Positions 1 through 9,723 of a DNA stretch of 64,000 nt are shown piece by piece. The notes under the pieces were generated by a model. That model worked only from the letters and a program-made list of their open reading frames with translations, ran no database searches and had not been told where the DNA came from. This DNA is from Corynebacterium riegelii (lineage in GTDB: Bacteria > Actinomycetota > Actinomycetes > Mycobacteriales > Mycobacteriaceae): NCBI RefSeq assembly GCF_016728505.1, contig NZ_CP068159.1:1178001-1242000 (forward strand), read 5' to 3'. Each line of letters opens with the position of its first letter. Position 1 is the first letter of the stretch. Position numbers and translations under genes: made by a program.

Positions 1-90
1 CCTGCAGTCTCCGACCGGGATACCACCGGCGCGTTTCTCGGCGGTGCAGACCAGTTCAGCATGGACAACCTCGCTCAGAAAGGACACTAA
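1..90 (+). CDS. istA: IS21-family transposase IstA, C-terminal 29 residues (partial)
   Basis: The frame is open from the first base of the window and ends in TAA at 88-90, four bases before the istB start. The encoded tail (ending SMDNLAQKGH) is too short for a domain match. The call rests on position: in IS21 elements the DDE transposase gene istA lies directly upstream of the ATPase gene istB and is co-translated with it. The rest of the gene lies outside the window, so its integrity cannot be judged. Confidence 0.7.
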   Translation, partial: PAVSDRDTTGAFLGGADQFSMDNLAQKGH

Positions 91-94
91 GCCC

Positions 95-862
95 ATGTCA
101 TCACCAACCCCACCAACAGATCGCTTCCTTGACGAGTCCGTCCTGCCCGACTTCACCGCGCTGCGGATGACTGCCTTTGGACAAAGCGTCATCGAGATTG
201 CCAACGATCCCGCCTTTGACTCGTGGACGTTTTCCCAAAAGGTGCTCTACGCACTCGATAAAGAAGTCGCGGCCAGGCGCGAACGACGCATCAACAAACT
301 GCTGAAAGCATCCCGATCGCCAAACCTTGATGCTTGCCTTGAAAACGTGGTCTGCACGCCTGACCGCAACATCAACCCCGAGCAAGTCAGCAGACTCGCT
401 CACGGACAATGGTGCCACCTGGGCCAAAACATTGTTATCCTGGGTAAATCCTCAGTCGGCAAAACCTACCTCGCCCAAGCCCTGATCACAGCTGCATGCC
501 GCAAGGACTACTCCGCACGGTTCTACCGCACCGACATGCTTGCCGCCGAACTGGCAGTCCTCCAACTCGATGACCCCGCACGGTTAAAGTTCATCCAGTA
601 CCTCCACGACGTCGACGTCCTGGTCTTAGATGACTTCCTGACCACACCTGTAGATGCCGCAACCGCGCACCAACTTCTCAACATCCTCGCCGCGCGTGAA
701 AGCAAAGTCTCAACGATTGTGACCTCACAATTCACCCCGCAAGAGTGGTACAAATCCATCCCCGATGCGGTGATCTCCGAGTCAATCCTCAACCGACTCG
801 TCTCCGGTGCGGAGATCATCACACTCGAAGGACCAAACATGCGCCTCACCACCAACGCATAA
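95..862 (+). CDS. istB: IS21-family helper ATPase IstB
   Basis: AAA+ ATPase of the IstB/DnaC type that assists the IstA transposase in target selection. A Walker A motif (GKSSVGKT) lies near residue 120 and a Walker B motif (VLVLDDF) near residue 175. The length of 255 residues is normal for IstB. The ATG at 95 is preferred over an upstream in-frame codon at 44 because AAAGGA lies 10 bases before it and it follows the istA stop closely. The frame is intact. Downstream lies a short repeat-rich stretch that probably contains the element's right end. Confidence 0.93.
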   Translation: MSSPTPPTDRFLDESVLPDFTALRMTAFGQSVIEIANDPAFDSWTFSQKVLYALDKEVAARRERRINKLLKASRSPNLDACLENVVCTPDRNINPEQVSRLAHGQWCHLGQNIVILGKSSVGKTYLAQALITAACRKDYSARFYRTDMLAAELAVLQLDDPARLKFIQYLHDVDVLVLDDFLTTPVDAATAHQLLNILAARESKVSTIVTSQFTPQEWYKSIPDAVISESILNRLVSGAEIITLEGPNMRLTTNA

Positions 863-1031
863 CCACCAACAACGCCTGAGTGAGACACCGCTACCGGATA
901 CTCACTCAGGCGCTACCAGATACTCACCACACCGCTACCATTTCAATCTTCTGAACAGTCCAGGTACTCGGCTGATTACCATCCTTGGGTTACCACCCTG
1001 AGCACCGAGGCATATCCGCAAACGGCAAAAA

Positions 1032-1064
1032 CCCCGGCCGCCGCGAAACACGCAGCGACCGGGG
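1032..1064 (-). terminator. Rho-independent terminator of icd
   Basis: Read on the minus strand, a GC-rich stem (CCCCGG...CCGGGG outer arms, extended by inner pairs with G-U wobbles) is followed by five T residues. It lies about 25 bases after the icd stop codon at 1088. Confidence 0.85.
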
Positions 1065-1087
1065 CCTGGATAGTGAAGACCTAACGC

Positions 1088-3301
<2,214 letters not shown>

Positions 3302-3349
3302 TCAGATAACAAGCGTACCGTTTTGCGTTGCCCTGTAGGGTCGAAACCC

Positions 3350-4258
3350 ATGAGTCTGACCATCGCTACCGTCAATGTCAACGGCATCCGCGCCGCAACG
3401 AAAGTCCGCAACGAGAACAATCCGGGCATGTTGGCCTGGTTGAGCGAGACTCCGGCGGACGTTGTTCTGATGCAAGAAGTTCGCGCCACTGAAGATCAGG
3501 CGCGCGCAGCCCTCGCCCCGGCCCTAGAGCAAGGCTGGCACTTGGAGGTCGCACCCGCCGCTGCGAAGGGCCGCGCCGGCGTGGGGATCCTGTCTCGCCA
3601 GCCGCTCACTCAGGTTGAGGTGGGTATCCCTGGGTTTGAGGATTCAGGTCGCTTCATCAGGGCCATGCTTGACGACGCCACCTACGTCGCCTCCCTCTAC
3701 CTCCCCTCCGGATCTGCCGGCACGGACAAGCAGGACGAGAAGTATCGCTTCCTCGACGCCTTCGAGCCGCTGCTTGAACAGTGGGCCAACGAGTGCCCGG
3801 ACATGGTCATTGGCGGCGACTGGAATATCTGCCACCGCCGCGAAGACCTGAAGAACTGGAAGGGAAACCACAAAAAGTCCGGCTTTTTGCCTCACGAGCG
3901 CGCGTTTATGGATTCCGTCTTCGGCGCTTTTCCTGATAGTGAAGCCCAGGACCTCGACCTGAAATCAGCCCTCGGCTGGGCGGGGGCAGTGGAGTACACC
4001 TCTGCGGCTCCGGCGCGTGTGGCCTGCGAGAACCCGAAGTGGTTTGATGTGGCGCGTCGCTTGAATCCAGAGGATGCGGGGTACTCGTGGTGGACCTTCC
4101 GTGGCCAGGCCTTCAACAACAACGCTGGCTGGCGTATCGACGTCCAAGCCGCCACCGCCAACATGCTCGAACGCGCCCAGCGCGCCTGGGTGGACAAGGT
4201 AGCGACGGTGGAGGAGCGCTGGTCTGACCACTCGCCGGTAGTGGTGGAGTATCGCTAG
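3350..4258 (+). CDS. xthA: Exodeoxyribonuclease III / AP endonuclease
   Basis: Endonuclease/exonuclease/phosphatase-fold enzyme acting at abasic sites and 3' blocked ends in base excision repair. It has 302 residues. Visible family motifs are the start TIATVNVNGIRAA, MQEVRA with the metal-binding Glu, GGDWNICH in the centre and DHSPVVVEY near the end with the catalytic Asp-His. The ATG at 3350 is chosen because the protein then begins at the conserved first strand and because TAGGGT at 3336-3341 would place transcription start at or next to the ATG (leaderless). Divergent from icd. Confidence 0.95.
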   Translation: MSLTIATVNVNGIRAATKVRNENNPGMLAWLSETPADVVLMQEVRATEDQARAALAPALEQGWHLEVAPAAAKGRAGVGILSRQPLTQVEVGIPGFEDSGRFIRAMLDDATYVASLYLPSGSAGTDKQDEKYRFLDAFEPLLEQWANECPDMVIGGDWNICHRREDLKNWKGNHKKSGFLPHERAFMDSVFGAFPDSEAQDLDLKSALGWAGAVEYTSAAPARVACENPKWFDVARRLNPEDAGYSWWTFRGQAFNNNAGWRIDVQAATANMLERAQRAWVDKVATVEERWSDHSPVVVEYR

Positions 4259-4361
4259 CTTCGGCTTTGGCTTCGGCTTGGCGGTCCAGCCGGACCTCGG
4301 TGCCCTGGCTGGCCGGACCTCGCTGCCCTGGTTGGCCGGACCTCGGGGGGACCTTTTTTGG

Positions 4362-4409
4362 ATTGCGGCAGCATGTTGCCAAACCGGGGATATCTGCCGC
4401 ATTTGCCAG
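4362..4409 (+). repeat. 48-bp repeat, copy A (inverted partner at 6429-6476)
   Basis: Matches the reverse complement of 6429-6476 at 45 of 48 positions. It contains its own inverted arms TGCGGCA and TGCCGCA about 24 bases apart and sits next to a T-run on its outer side, so each copy could fold as a hairpin. The two copies flank the IS481-like element in opposite orientation. Confidence 0.88.
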
Positions 4410-4504
4410 CTGGCCCACAGGAATCGGAGTGCCGCGCCACACTGGGCATCGCCGTATCTCGTTGCAACTCGCCGTACCTCGCTGCTCCGATCGCTGTCTC
4501 ACGC

Positions 4505-4585
4505 GGGGTCTACTGGCAGGGGTCTACTGGCAGGGGTCTACTGGCAGGGGTCTACTAGGGGTCTACTGGCAGGGGTCTACTAGCA
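4505..4585 (+). repeat. 14-bp tandem repeat, six units
   Basis: Unit GGGGTCTACTGGCA starts at 4505, 4519, 4533, 4547 (shortened to 11 bases), 4558 and 4572 (one substitution). There is no spacer diversity, so it is not CRISPR. It lies between repeat copy A and the IS. Confidence 0.95.
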
Positions 4586-4646
4586 GACAATGTAAAAATC
4601 GCGATGAGTCAAGACAACTGACCTGGGGAAATGTAGGGCTGAAATC

Positions 4647-4661
4647 GTTATCTGCTAGGAG
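4647..4661 (+). repeat. 15-bp target-site duplication, left copy
   Basis: GTTATCTGCTAGGAG is repeated in direct orientation at 6380-6394, exactly outside the terminal inverted repeats of the IS481-like element. IS481-family insertions are known to duplicate up to about 15 bp. Confidence 0.85.
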
Positions 4662-4674
4662 TGTCCTGTCCATA

Positions 4675-4759
4675 GACTTTTTTGGGTTAGAGTCCAATGA
4701 CTTCTTTGGGTAGGAGTCCAAGGACTTTTTTGGGTTGATGTCCAGTGACTTTTTGGGTC
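4675..4759 (+). repeat. Left-end iteron array of the IS481-like element
   Basis: Four copies of a 21-base motif like GACTTTTTTGGGTTAGAGTCC begin at 4675, 4699, 4723 and 4747 (the last truncated), with a strict 24-base period. They are probably transposase-binding sites. The first copy is part of the terminal inverted repeat. Confidence 0.88.
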
Positions 4760-4788
4760 GCTGCTGAGCGGTTTGGCTCAATAGTCTG

Positions 4789-6276
4789 ATGGCTATTCCA
4801 TCTCATATACGCAGAAAGATTGCGGATTTTGATCCGATCCGTGAAGGTAAAACCATCAAGCAGTTCTGCAAGGAACACGATATTTCGGATCAAACATTCC
4901 GCAATATCAAAAAACGCATCGAACAACGCGGCCGGGCAGCAATCGTGCCTGACAGCACCCGACCGAAGAACCCGGCGAGCAAGTACACCGAAGTACACCG
5001 CCAAGCAGTAATCGACGCCCGGTTTCACCTCCAGGAGCAAGGCCTTGATAATGGCCCGTTGTCTATCTACTACTTCTTGTTTGACACGTTCGGACCTGAA
5101 CACACCCCGTCGCGGACAACCATTGCCAACTGGTTAAGCGAAGCCGGATTGGCAGAAGAAAACGCACGTAAACGTCCGCGCAGCTCCTACAAACGCTTCG
5201 CCCGGGAGTATGTGTGTGAACTGTGGCAAATCGATGCGTTGGTCTTTCGACTCTTCGACAAAGCCCATACGCAAATCACTATCTACCAAGTCATCGACGA
5301 CGCCAGCAGGTTCGATGTCGGCACCATGGCTTTTGCCGCCCCCGAAAACGGCATCGATGCTCGCACTACCTTGGAGCGCGCCTTTCATCGCTACCGCAAA
5401 CCCCAAGAAATCCTGTCAGATAACGGGCATGCGTTTGCCACCTACCACCGTGGAATGTTGTCAGCGACAGAGCAATGGCTTGCCGAACAAGGCGTGCTTG
5501 CCATCGCTGGTTTTGCTCCTACAACCCAAGGCAAAGACGAACGTTCCCACCAAACCCTGCGGCGATTTTTGGATGCACGACAACCACAAACCCTCGACGA
5601 GGTCCATGAACACCTGCGCCACTACCGCCACGTGTACAACAACATACGCCGACACCAAAGCCTGCGTATCGACAAGCGTTTAATCACCCCACGTCAAGCA
5701 TGGGAAACATTCCCACAAGCACCGTCGCCAACCCAGCCGCTTGATCCAGAAGTTATCTGGCAACGAGTCGTCAAATACAACATTGCGCACAATCCGTACG
5801 CAGCAACTGCAGAAACACAAAAGCAGCAAGGCCTTGGGGAAGCTGCCACTTCACCCAAGGCCAGAGCCGATCAAGCAACGACCTCACCAGGTACATCACC
5901 GACGGACACCACCACCATAGACCCATATGAAGTGCTCAAAAAGCAAAGATTCGACGTACCCGAAGAGTTAACGGTAAACCGCTTTGGTGTGGCTCGGTTT
6001 TGTGGCTACGGACTCTACATCGGCTTAAGGTTTAAGGAACGTAAACTCTTCAGCCACGTCACAGTCGATAACGTTGCAGAGTTCTACACCGCTCATGACG
6101 GTGAGTTCCTCTTTAGTGTGCCGCTGCCGATCACACTGAGCCACCGCCCTGCGGGAGGACAGATCAACATCAACTACGTCGAAGGTATGAAGCATCGCCA
6201 AGCCCCGACGCTGCGCCCCGAACTGTCCAAGCCTCGACCGAAGCGAGCCAAACCCACCCGGAAGACCCACGACTAG
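4789..6276 (+). CDS. IS481-like transposase with integrase catalytic core
   Basis: 495-residue transposase. The N-terminal part (residues 1-50) resembles a helix-turn-helix (IKQFCKEHDISDQTFRNIKK). The central rve/DDE core shows catalytic residues in WQIDAL (first Asp, near 147), LSDNGHAF (second Asp, near 209) and GKDERSHQT (Glu, near 249). The C-terminal 170 residues are family-variable. The frame is intact and the element has perfect flanking duplications, so it may be active. ATG at 4789 is the first start and no strong ribosome site is visible. Confidence 0.92.
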   Translation: MAIPSHIRRKIADFDPIREGKTIKQFCKEHDISDQTFRNIKKRIEQRGRAAIVPDSTRPKNPASKYTEVHRQAVIDARFHLQEQGLDNGPLSIYYFLFDTFGPEHTPSRTTIANWLSEAGLAEENARKRPRSSYKRFAREYVCELWQIDALVFRLFDKAHTQITIYQVIDDASRFDVGTMAFAAPENGIDARTTLERAFHRYRKPQEILSDNGHAFATYHRGMLSATEQWLAEQGVLAIAGFAPTTQGKDERSHQTLRRFLDARQPQTLDEVHEHLRHYRHVYNNIRRHQSLRIDKRLITPRQAWETFPQAPSPTQPLDPEVIWQRVVKYNIAHNPYAATAETQKQQGLGEAATSPKARADQATTSPGTSPTDTTTIDPYEVLKKQRFDVPEELTVNRFGVARFCGYGLYIGLRFKERKLFSHVTVDNVAEFYTAHDGEFLFSVPLPITLSHRPAGGQININYVEGMKHRQAPTLRPELSKPRPKRAKPTRKTHD

Positions 6277-6297
6277 CACCGCCCCAAAAAAGGTACT

Positions 6298-6366
6298 GGT
6301 CTCCTACCCAACAAAGTCCCTGGACTCCAGGCACAACAAGTGTCTGGACTCCAACCCAAAGAACTC
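6298..6366 (-). repeat. Right-end iteron array of the IS481-like element
   Basis: Inverted relative to the left array. Copies lie at 6298-6318, 6322-6342 and 6346-6366, with a degenerate fourth near 6280-6294, again at 24-base spacing. The outermost copy belongs to the terminal inverted repeat. Confidence 0.83.
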
Positions 6367-6379
6367 AGTGGACATAACA

Positions 6380-6394
6380 GTTATCTGCTAGGAG
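6380..6394 (+). repeat. 15-bp target-site duplication, right copy
   Basis: Identical to 4647-4661 and directly adjacent to the ACA terminus of the element. Confidence 0.85.
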
Positions 6395-6428
6395 TGTGCC
6401 CTTGCGGCAGCCTGAACCTGGCAATCAT

Positions 6429-6476
6429 CTGGCAATTGCGGCAACTATCCCCGGTTTGGCAACATGCTGCCGCAAT
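6429..6476 (-). repeat. 48-bp repeat, copy B (inverted relative to copy A)
   Basis: The reverse complement agrees with 4362-4409 at 45 of 48 bases. It is followed on its outer side by a run of seven or more A residues and by a short array of AGCGCCCC octamers (about 6503-6526). Copy A is likewise bordered by a T-run and short tandem repeats. Confidence 0.88.
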
Positions 6477-6580
6477 TAAAAAAAGCTTCCCAAGCTCCCC
6501 AGCGCCCCAGCGCCCCAGCGCCCCGCGACCAGGCCGCCCAAAAGACAACTGCAAAGCCATCCATGAATTTCGCCATTCCC

Positions 6581-6593
6581 TGAACACCGTTCA
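6581..6593 (+). promoter_or_regulatory. BioQ-like operator upstream of bioB
   Basis: TGAACACCGTTCA is a perfect TGAAC-N3-GTTCA palindrome. The motif reported for the TetR-type biotin repressor BioQ of C. glutamicum is TGAAC-N3-GTTAC, so this differs by one exchange. It overlaps the expected -35 position of the bioB promoter, which suits repression by steric block. BioQ itself is not encoded in the window. Confidence 0.82.
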
Positions 6594-6603
6594 AGCAACG
6601 CGC

Positions 6604-6609
6604 TACACT
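6604..6609 (+). promoter_or_regulatory. bioB promoter -10 element
   Basis: TACACT lies 8 bases before the bioB ATG at 6618, with CTGAAC about 18 bases further upstream as a possible -35. This spacing predicts a leaderless or nearly leaderless bioB transcript. Confidence 0.6.
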
Positions 6610-6617
6610 CCGTGTGC

Positions 6618-7721
6618 ATGACTGCGACAACTACGACAGCCACCACTGAAATGGAAACGAAAGACATCCTCGACATCGCTCGCGAGAAGTGCCTTGAGCG
6701 CGGTCAGGGCCTGAATCAGGATGAAATCTTGCAGGTTCTGCAGATTGAAGATGAGCGTCTGCAAGAACTCCTCGACCTCGCCCACCAGGTGCGTATCAAG
6801 CACTGCGGCGTGGACGTCTCTCTGGAAGGCATTATCTCCTTGAAGACGGGCGGCTGCCCCGAAGACTGCAGCTTCTGCTCCCAGTCCGGCCTTTTTGAGT
6901 CCCCGGTTCGTGCTGTCACGCTGAACATTGCTGAGTTGGTGGAGGCTGCGAAGCAGTCGGAGAAGATGGGCGCGAGCGAGTTCTGCATCGTTGCCGCTGT
7001 GAAGGGCCCTACGGATGCGCTGCTGGAGCAGGTGGCCGAAGCAGTCACCGCGATCCAGGAGGAAGTGGACATTTCGATTTCTGCGTCGCTGGGCATTCTG
7101 ACTCGTGAGCAGGCGCAGCGCTTGGCGCAGATGGGCGTGACCCGCTACAACCACAACTTTGAAACGGCGAGGTCCTTCTTCCCGAATGTGGTGACCACGC
7201 ATACCTGGGAGGAGCGCAAGAACACGCTGGAGTACGTGCTGGCTGAGGGAATGGAGACCTGCTGCGGCGGCATCATCGGCCTGGGCGAGACGCTGGAGCA
7301 GCGAGCCGAGTTTGCCGCGCAGCTGGCGGAGATCCGCCCGCATGAGGTGCCGATGAACTTCTTAGACCCGCGCCCGGGTACTCCGTTTGCGGATCGTCCG
7401 CTGGTGCCGCAGGGTGAAGCACTGCGTGCGGTGGCGGCGTTCCGCCTGGCCATGCCGTCGACGCAGTTGCGCTTTGCTGGTGGCACGGAGCTCGCGCTGG
7501 GTGACGACGGCACCGAGCAGGGCCTGCTCGGCGGCGCCAACGCCATCATTGGCGGCAACTACTTGACCACGTTCGGGCGTCCGATGGAGAAGGATCGCGA
7601 CGCTGTAGACCGTGTCATGGAAGGCGGAGCGAAACCAGGCTTGAGCCTGAACATCACGCCGGTTGGGCAGAAGCAGAACTCTGGCCACGGCGCGCTGTAC
7701 GACACGTTGAAGTCCCTGTAA
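6618..7721 (+). CDS. bioB: Biotin synthase
   Basis: Radical SAM enzyme that inserts sulfur into dethiobiotin, the last step of biotin synthesis. It has 367 residues. The CxxxCxxC cluster motif (CPEDCSFC) is at residues 80-87. Other family blocks are [25 protein letters not shown] and [11 protein letters not shown], the last three framing the substrate and auxiliary [2Fe-2S] region. The ATG at 6618 is preferred to a GTG two codons earlier because the -10 box lies just upstream. It is followed 12 bases later by the small auxiliary gene and is probably controlled by the BioQ-like operator. Confidence 0.97.
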   Translation: MTATTTTATTEMETKDILDIAREKCLERGQGLNQDEILQVLQIEDERLQELLDLAHQVRIKHCGVDVSLEGIISLKTGGCPEDCSFCSQSGLFESPVRAVTLNIAELVEAAKQSEKMGASEFCIVAAVKGPTDALLEQVAEAVTAIQEEVDISISASLGILTREQAQRLAQMGVTRYNHNFETARSFFPNVVTTHTWEERKNTLEYVLAEGMETCCGGIIGLGETLEQRAEFAAQLAEIRPHEVPMNFLDPRPGTPFADRPLVPQGEALRAVAAFRLAMPSTQLRFAGGTELALGDDGTEQGLLGGANAIIGGNYLTTFGRPMEKDRDAVDRVMEGGAKPGLSLNITPVGQKQNSGHGALYDTLKSL

Positions 7722-7733
7722 GGGAATCCGGTA

Positions 7734-7937
7734 ATGAAAATCCCGGATTCAACGGAACTCGCCGACGCTGTACTGTCGGGCGAAATCGCTTGGCCACTGG
7801 ACCCCGCGCGGCCTTATGATGCGCCGCGCATCTGCCCGTTGTGTGAGCGTCGCATGGTGGTAAAAATCAGTCCGATGGCGTGGGAGGCCGCGTGCTCCCG
7901 CCATGGCCTGCTGCGCTCCGAGTGGTTGGAGCGTTAG
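7734..7937 (+). CDS. bsaP: Biotin synthase auxiliary protein-like small Cys-rich protein
   Basis: 67 residues with a C-x2-C pair (C34, C37 in CPLC) and a downstream C-x2-H (C54, H57), suited to binding an iron-sulfur cluster or zinc. It lies 12 bases after bioB on the same strand. A small protein encoded next to bioB in mycobacteria (BsaP) has been reported as required for biotin synthase activity, probably through an iron-sulfur cluster. Position, size and Cys pattern fit that family; identity is inferred from memory. AAGGGA precedes the ATG. Its stop codon interlocks with that of the convergent permease gene (7934-7937). Confidence 0.8.
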   Translation: MKIPDSTELADAVLSGEIAWPLDPARPYDAPRICPLCERRMVVKISPMAWEAACSRHGLLRSEWLER

Positions 7938-8617
7938 GGTACGAAGCGGCGGGTTCTAGCGAACACAATTGCGCTGGCTGCCAAAACTACTAGCCCCGCC
8001 GTCGCTACGAAGAAGACGGAGATGTTGGGGTCGAAGGGATTCATCTCCGATCTGCGGATACCCACTACGAACCCGGTGAAACCACCCACGAACATGCTGC
8101 CGAGCATGAACCAATGCATGCGTGTGCCTCGCGCAAGACCGATTGCTACACCGGTCAGCGCCATCGTAAGGAAGATGACGAAGTGGAGTAGCACAGTTGA
8201 CGCGACGGATGTCAGGTCCTGCGCAGCATCTTCAACGAAATACGGTTCGCCGCTGAAGTTGGTCCAGGGCATCGGTTCTCCGTTGGTAACAATGAACGGG
8301 TCATACCACTTGTAGTACGGGCTATGTGCTTGGTGGTACACCGCCGACGCTGCGGTAAGTGGCGTGAGTATGACCGCCGCCACGAGAGCCGTTAGCGCTG
8401 CCGAATTCATCCATCGGTTGAAGCTTGCTCCCAGCTGGTTCATTGCTGGCCAGTTCGATCCTCCGATTGCGAAGAGTATCCACAGTGTGGCAGCGCCCGC
8501 CATGGTCCACAGGCCGCCGTCACCAAACTCCAATCGTCCAAAGGGGACGGCAATGCAGAGGACGAGAAAGATGCCCAAATACATCGCTGGTTTGAAGGGG
8601 CTGAGGAAGAGTTTCAT
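7934..8617 (-). CDS. Membrane protein, probable ABC transporter permease
   Basis: 227 residues with about six hydrophobic segments (roughly residues 13-30, 38-54, 72-95, 135-160, 165-190 and 200-220). I see no catalytic motif. The start ATG overlaps the stop of the preceding ATPase gene (ATGA), and the operon order regulator, ATPase, permease is that of YtrA-type exporter systems. The substrate is unknown. Confidence 0.75.
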   Translation of the reverse strand: MKLFLSPFKPAMYLGIFLVLCIAVPFGRLEFGDGGLWTMAGAATLWILFAIGGSNWPAMNQLGASFNRWMNSAALTALVAAVILTPLTAASAVYHQAHSPYYKWYDPFIVTNGEPMPWTNFSGEPYFVEDAAQDLTSVASTVLLHFVIFLTMALTGVAIGLARGTRMHWFMLGSMFVGGFTGFVVGIRRSEMNPFDPNISVFFVATAGLVVLAASAIVFARTRRFVP

Positions 8618-9288
8618 CGCGGCATCCTTTCGGTTGCAAGCAGATCAATAAGTTCGGTGTCGTCGGGGTAGGTGCAGGTCAGGTCGGTCTCCACGGGCTC
8701 TGCAAACACCGCTTTCGCCATCGGGCCCAGTGTGGACTGCTCGAGCGTTCGGTGGTGTGCCGCCAAATCAGCGATTGCGTTGGTGGGGCCGGTGATGGTG
8801 GGGAAGTGGTGACGTGTGGCGTCGATAAGCAAGGGCTCCGATACCTCCTGATCAAAGACCTGGATGACGTGGGTGGCGAGACCCGCGAAGTCCTCGGGTC
8901 GATGCGATGCCATCACTACGCTTCGCTGCGGGTTTTCCGCGATGTAGTTGATCAGCCGCTGGCGGACCTGTTTGCGGGTGGTGGTGTCGATGCCGTCAAA
9001 AGGCTCGTCGAGGAGGAGCAGGTCCTTGCCTATAGCCAGGGCCACCTCAATAGTGAGGAGGCGGCGCTGCCCAACGGAGAGATCCCTGATGCGGGCGTTG
9101 GGGAAGTCGAGCTCCACGTGCGGGTAAATCGCTGCGACTGCGCGCAGGTGGTCGTCCACGGTCGTGCCCGCAAACTTCGCGTCCGCGCCGGCCGGGACAA
9201 ATGCGGCGTGCGGCCCCATGAGCGTGTGCAGGTAATGGGTTTTGCCGGCGGCGTTCGGGCCGACCAGCGCATAGAAACCGGGATTCAT
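8614..9288 (-). CDS. ABC transporter ATP-binding protein
   Basis: 224-residue nucleotide-binding subunit. Walker A GPNAAGKT is near residue 11, the signature LSVGQRR near residue 72, Walker B LLLLDEP near 91-97 and the H-loop ASHR near 129. The core is short, with little sequence before Walker A. It overlaps the upstream regulator gene and the downstream permease gene by four bases each (ATGA), so the three are translationally coupled. It probably energises export of an unknown compound sensed through the GntR regulator. Confidence 0.9.
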   Translation of the reverse strand: MNPGFYALVGPNAAGKTHYLHTLMGPHAAFVPAGADAKFAGTTVDDHLRAVAAIYPHVELDFPNARIRDLSVGQRRLLTIEVALAIGKDLLLLDEPFDGIDTTTRKQVRQRLINYIAENPQRSVVMASHRPEDFAGLATHVIQVFDQEVSEPLLIDATRHHFPTITGPTNAIADLAAHHRTLEQSTLGPMAKAVFAEPVETDLTCTYPDDTELIDLLATERMPR

Positions 9289-9638
9289 TGGGTGCGCTCC
9301 TTTTCAATCATTGCGGTCAGCTCCTCGGTGGTGATGCCGAGCTGGTTGGCCTCATGGACAAACGGTTGGACAAAGTCGCGGGCAAATGCTTCACGACGCG
9401 TACGTAACACCTGCTCACGCGCACTTGCCAGCACAAACATGCCGAGTCCGCGGCGTTTTTCCAGCAGGCCCTCGTTGAACAGTTCGGTGAGCGCCTTGGC
9501 AGACGTTGTTGGGTTGACGGAGTGATAGGCGGATAACTCGTTGGTGGACGGCACCCGGTCGCCGGGGGCGAGGGAGCCAGCGCCGATGAGGTCGCGTAAC
9601 TCATCGGCAATCTGTTGGTATATGGGTTTACCACTCAT
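9285..9638 (-). CDS. GntR-family transcriptional regulator, YtrA subfamily
   Basis: 117 residues from the ATG at 9638. The N-terminal winged helix (PIYQQIADELRDLIGAGSLA, then RVPSTNELSAYHSVNPTT) is typical of GntR. The short helical C-terminus without a ligand domain marks the YtrA group, which usually represses its own ABC transporter operon. A second possible ATG is at 9650. TATGGT about 7 bases before 9638 suggests a leaderless start there. It forms one operon with the two ABC genes. Confidence 0.88.
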   Translation of the reverse strand: MSGKPIYQQIADELRDLIGAGSLAPGDRVPSTNELSAYHSVNPTTSAKALTELFNEGLLEKRRGLGMFVLASAREQVLRTRREAFARDFVQPFVHEANQLGITTEELTAMIEKERTQ

Positions 9639-9662
9639 GTGGGTAACCATAGAACGGGAAAG

Positions 9663-9700
9663 CCCGGCGCGTCAACCCCCAATTTTTATGACGCGCCGGG
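9663..9700 (-). terminator. Hairpin after the accD-fas-accE-accBC operon
   Basis: Perfect 12-base inverted arms (CCCGGCGCGTCA at 9663-9674 and TGACGCGCCGGG at 9689-9700) with a 14-base loop, between the accBC stop at 9724 and the ytrA-like start. There is no T-run after the stem, so termination may need help or the hairpin may protect the 3' end. Confidence 0.6.
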
Positions 9701-9723
9701 TGGGATCGGGGAGCGAGTGAAAA

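Larger units (their letters stand above)
1..1000 (+). mobile_element. IS21-like element, right part (left end outside window)
   Basis: This holds the istA tail, complete istB, and about 130 bases downstream in which a GCTACC(A/G)GATACTCAC-type motif recurs at about 893, 911 and, in shortened form, 933. IS21 elements typically carry several transposase-binding repeats near each end. The exact right terminus could not be fixed because the left end is not visible. The given end coordinate is approximate. Confidence 0.6.
4259..4661. other. 403-base repeat-rich intergenic region between xthA and the IS481-like element
   Basis: No credible gene is seen. From left to right it holds a roughly 23-base tandem repeat rich in CCGGACCTCG (about 4291-4345), a T-run next to copy A of a 48-base repeat (4362-4409), an unassigned stretch, a 14-base tandem array (4505-4585), and the target-site duplication that abuts the IS. 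Short open frames across the array are artefacts of the repeat. Confidence 0.75.
4662..6379 (+). mobile_element. Complete IS481-like insertion sequence, 1718 bp
   Basis: Bounded by TGT...ACA ends. The left end (4662-4695) and the reverse complement of the right end (6346-6379) match over about 34 bases with seven mismatches, including TGTCCA six bases in and TTTGGG further in. A perfect 15-bp direct repeat flanks it. A single intact transposase gene occupies 4789-6276. Each end carries four 21-base iterons at 24-base spacing (left 4675, 4699, 4723, 4747; right 6298, 6322, 6346 and a degenerate fourth near 6280). Confidence 0.88.

Noticed and set aside
4505..4585. Possible CRISPR array
   Set aside because: The units are contiguous 14-mers without unique spacers, and no cas gene is present.
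4563..4781. Minus-strand frame encoding repeated PKKSLD units
   Set aside because: It reads through the IS iteron array; the protein repeat is a product of the 24-base DNA period, not a gene.
4647..6397. 18-bp direct repeat as target duplication
   Set aside because: The repeat GTTATCTGCTAGGAG-TGT is 18 bases long, but the last three (TGT) also form the IS left terminus that matches the right terminus, so 15 bases plus a chance TGT in the target is the simpler reading.
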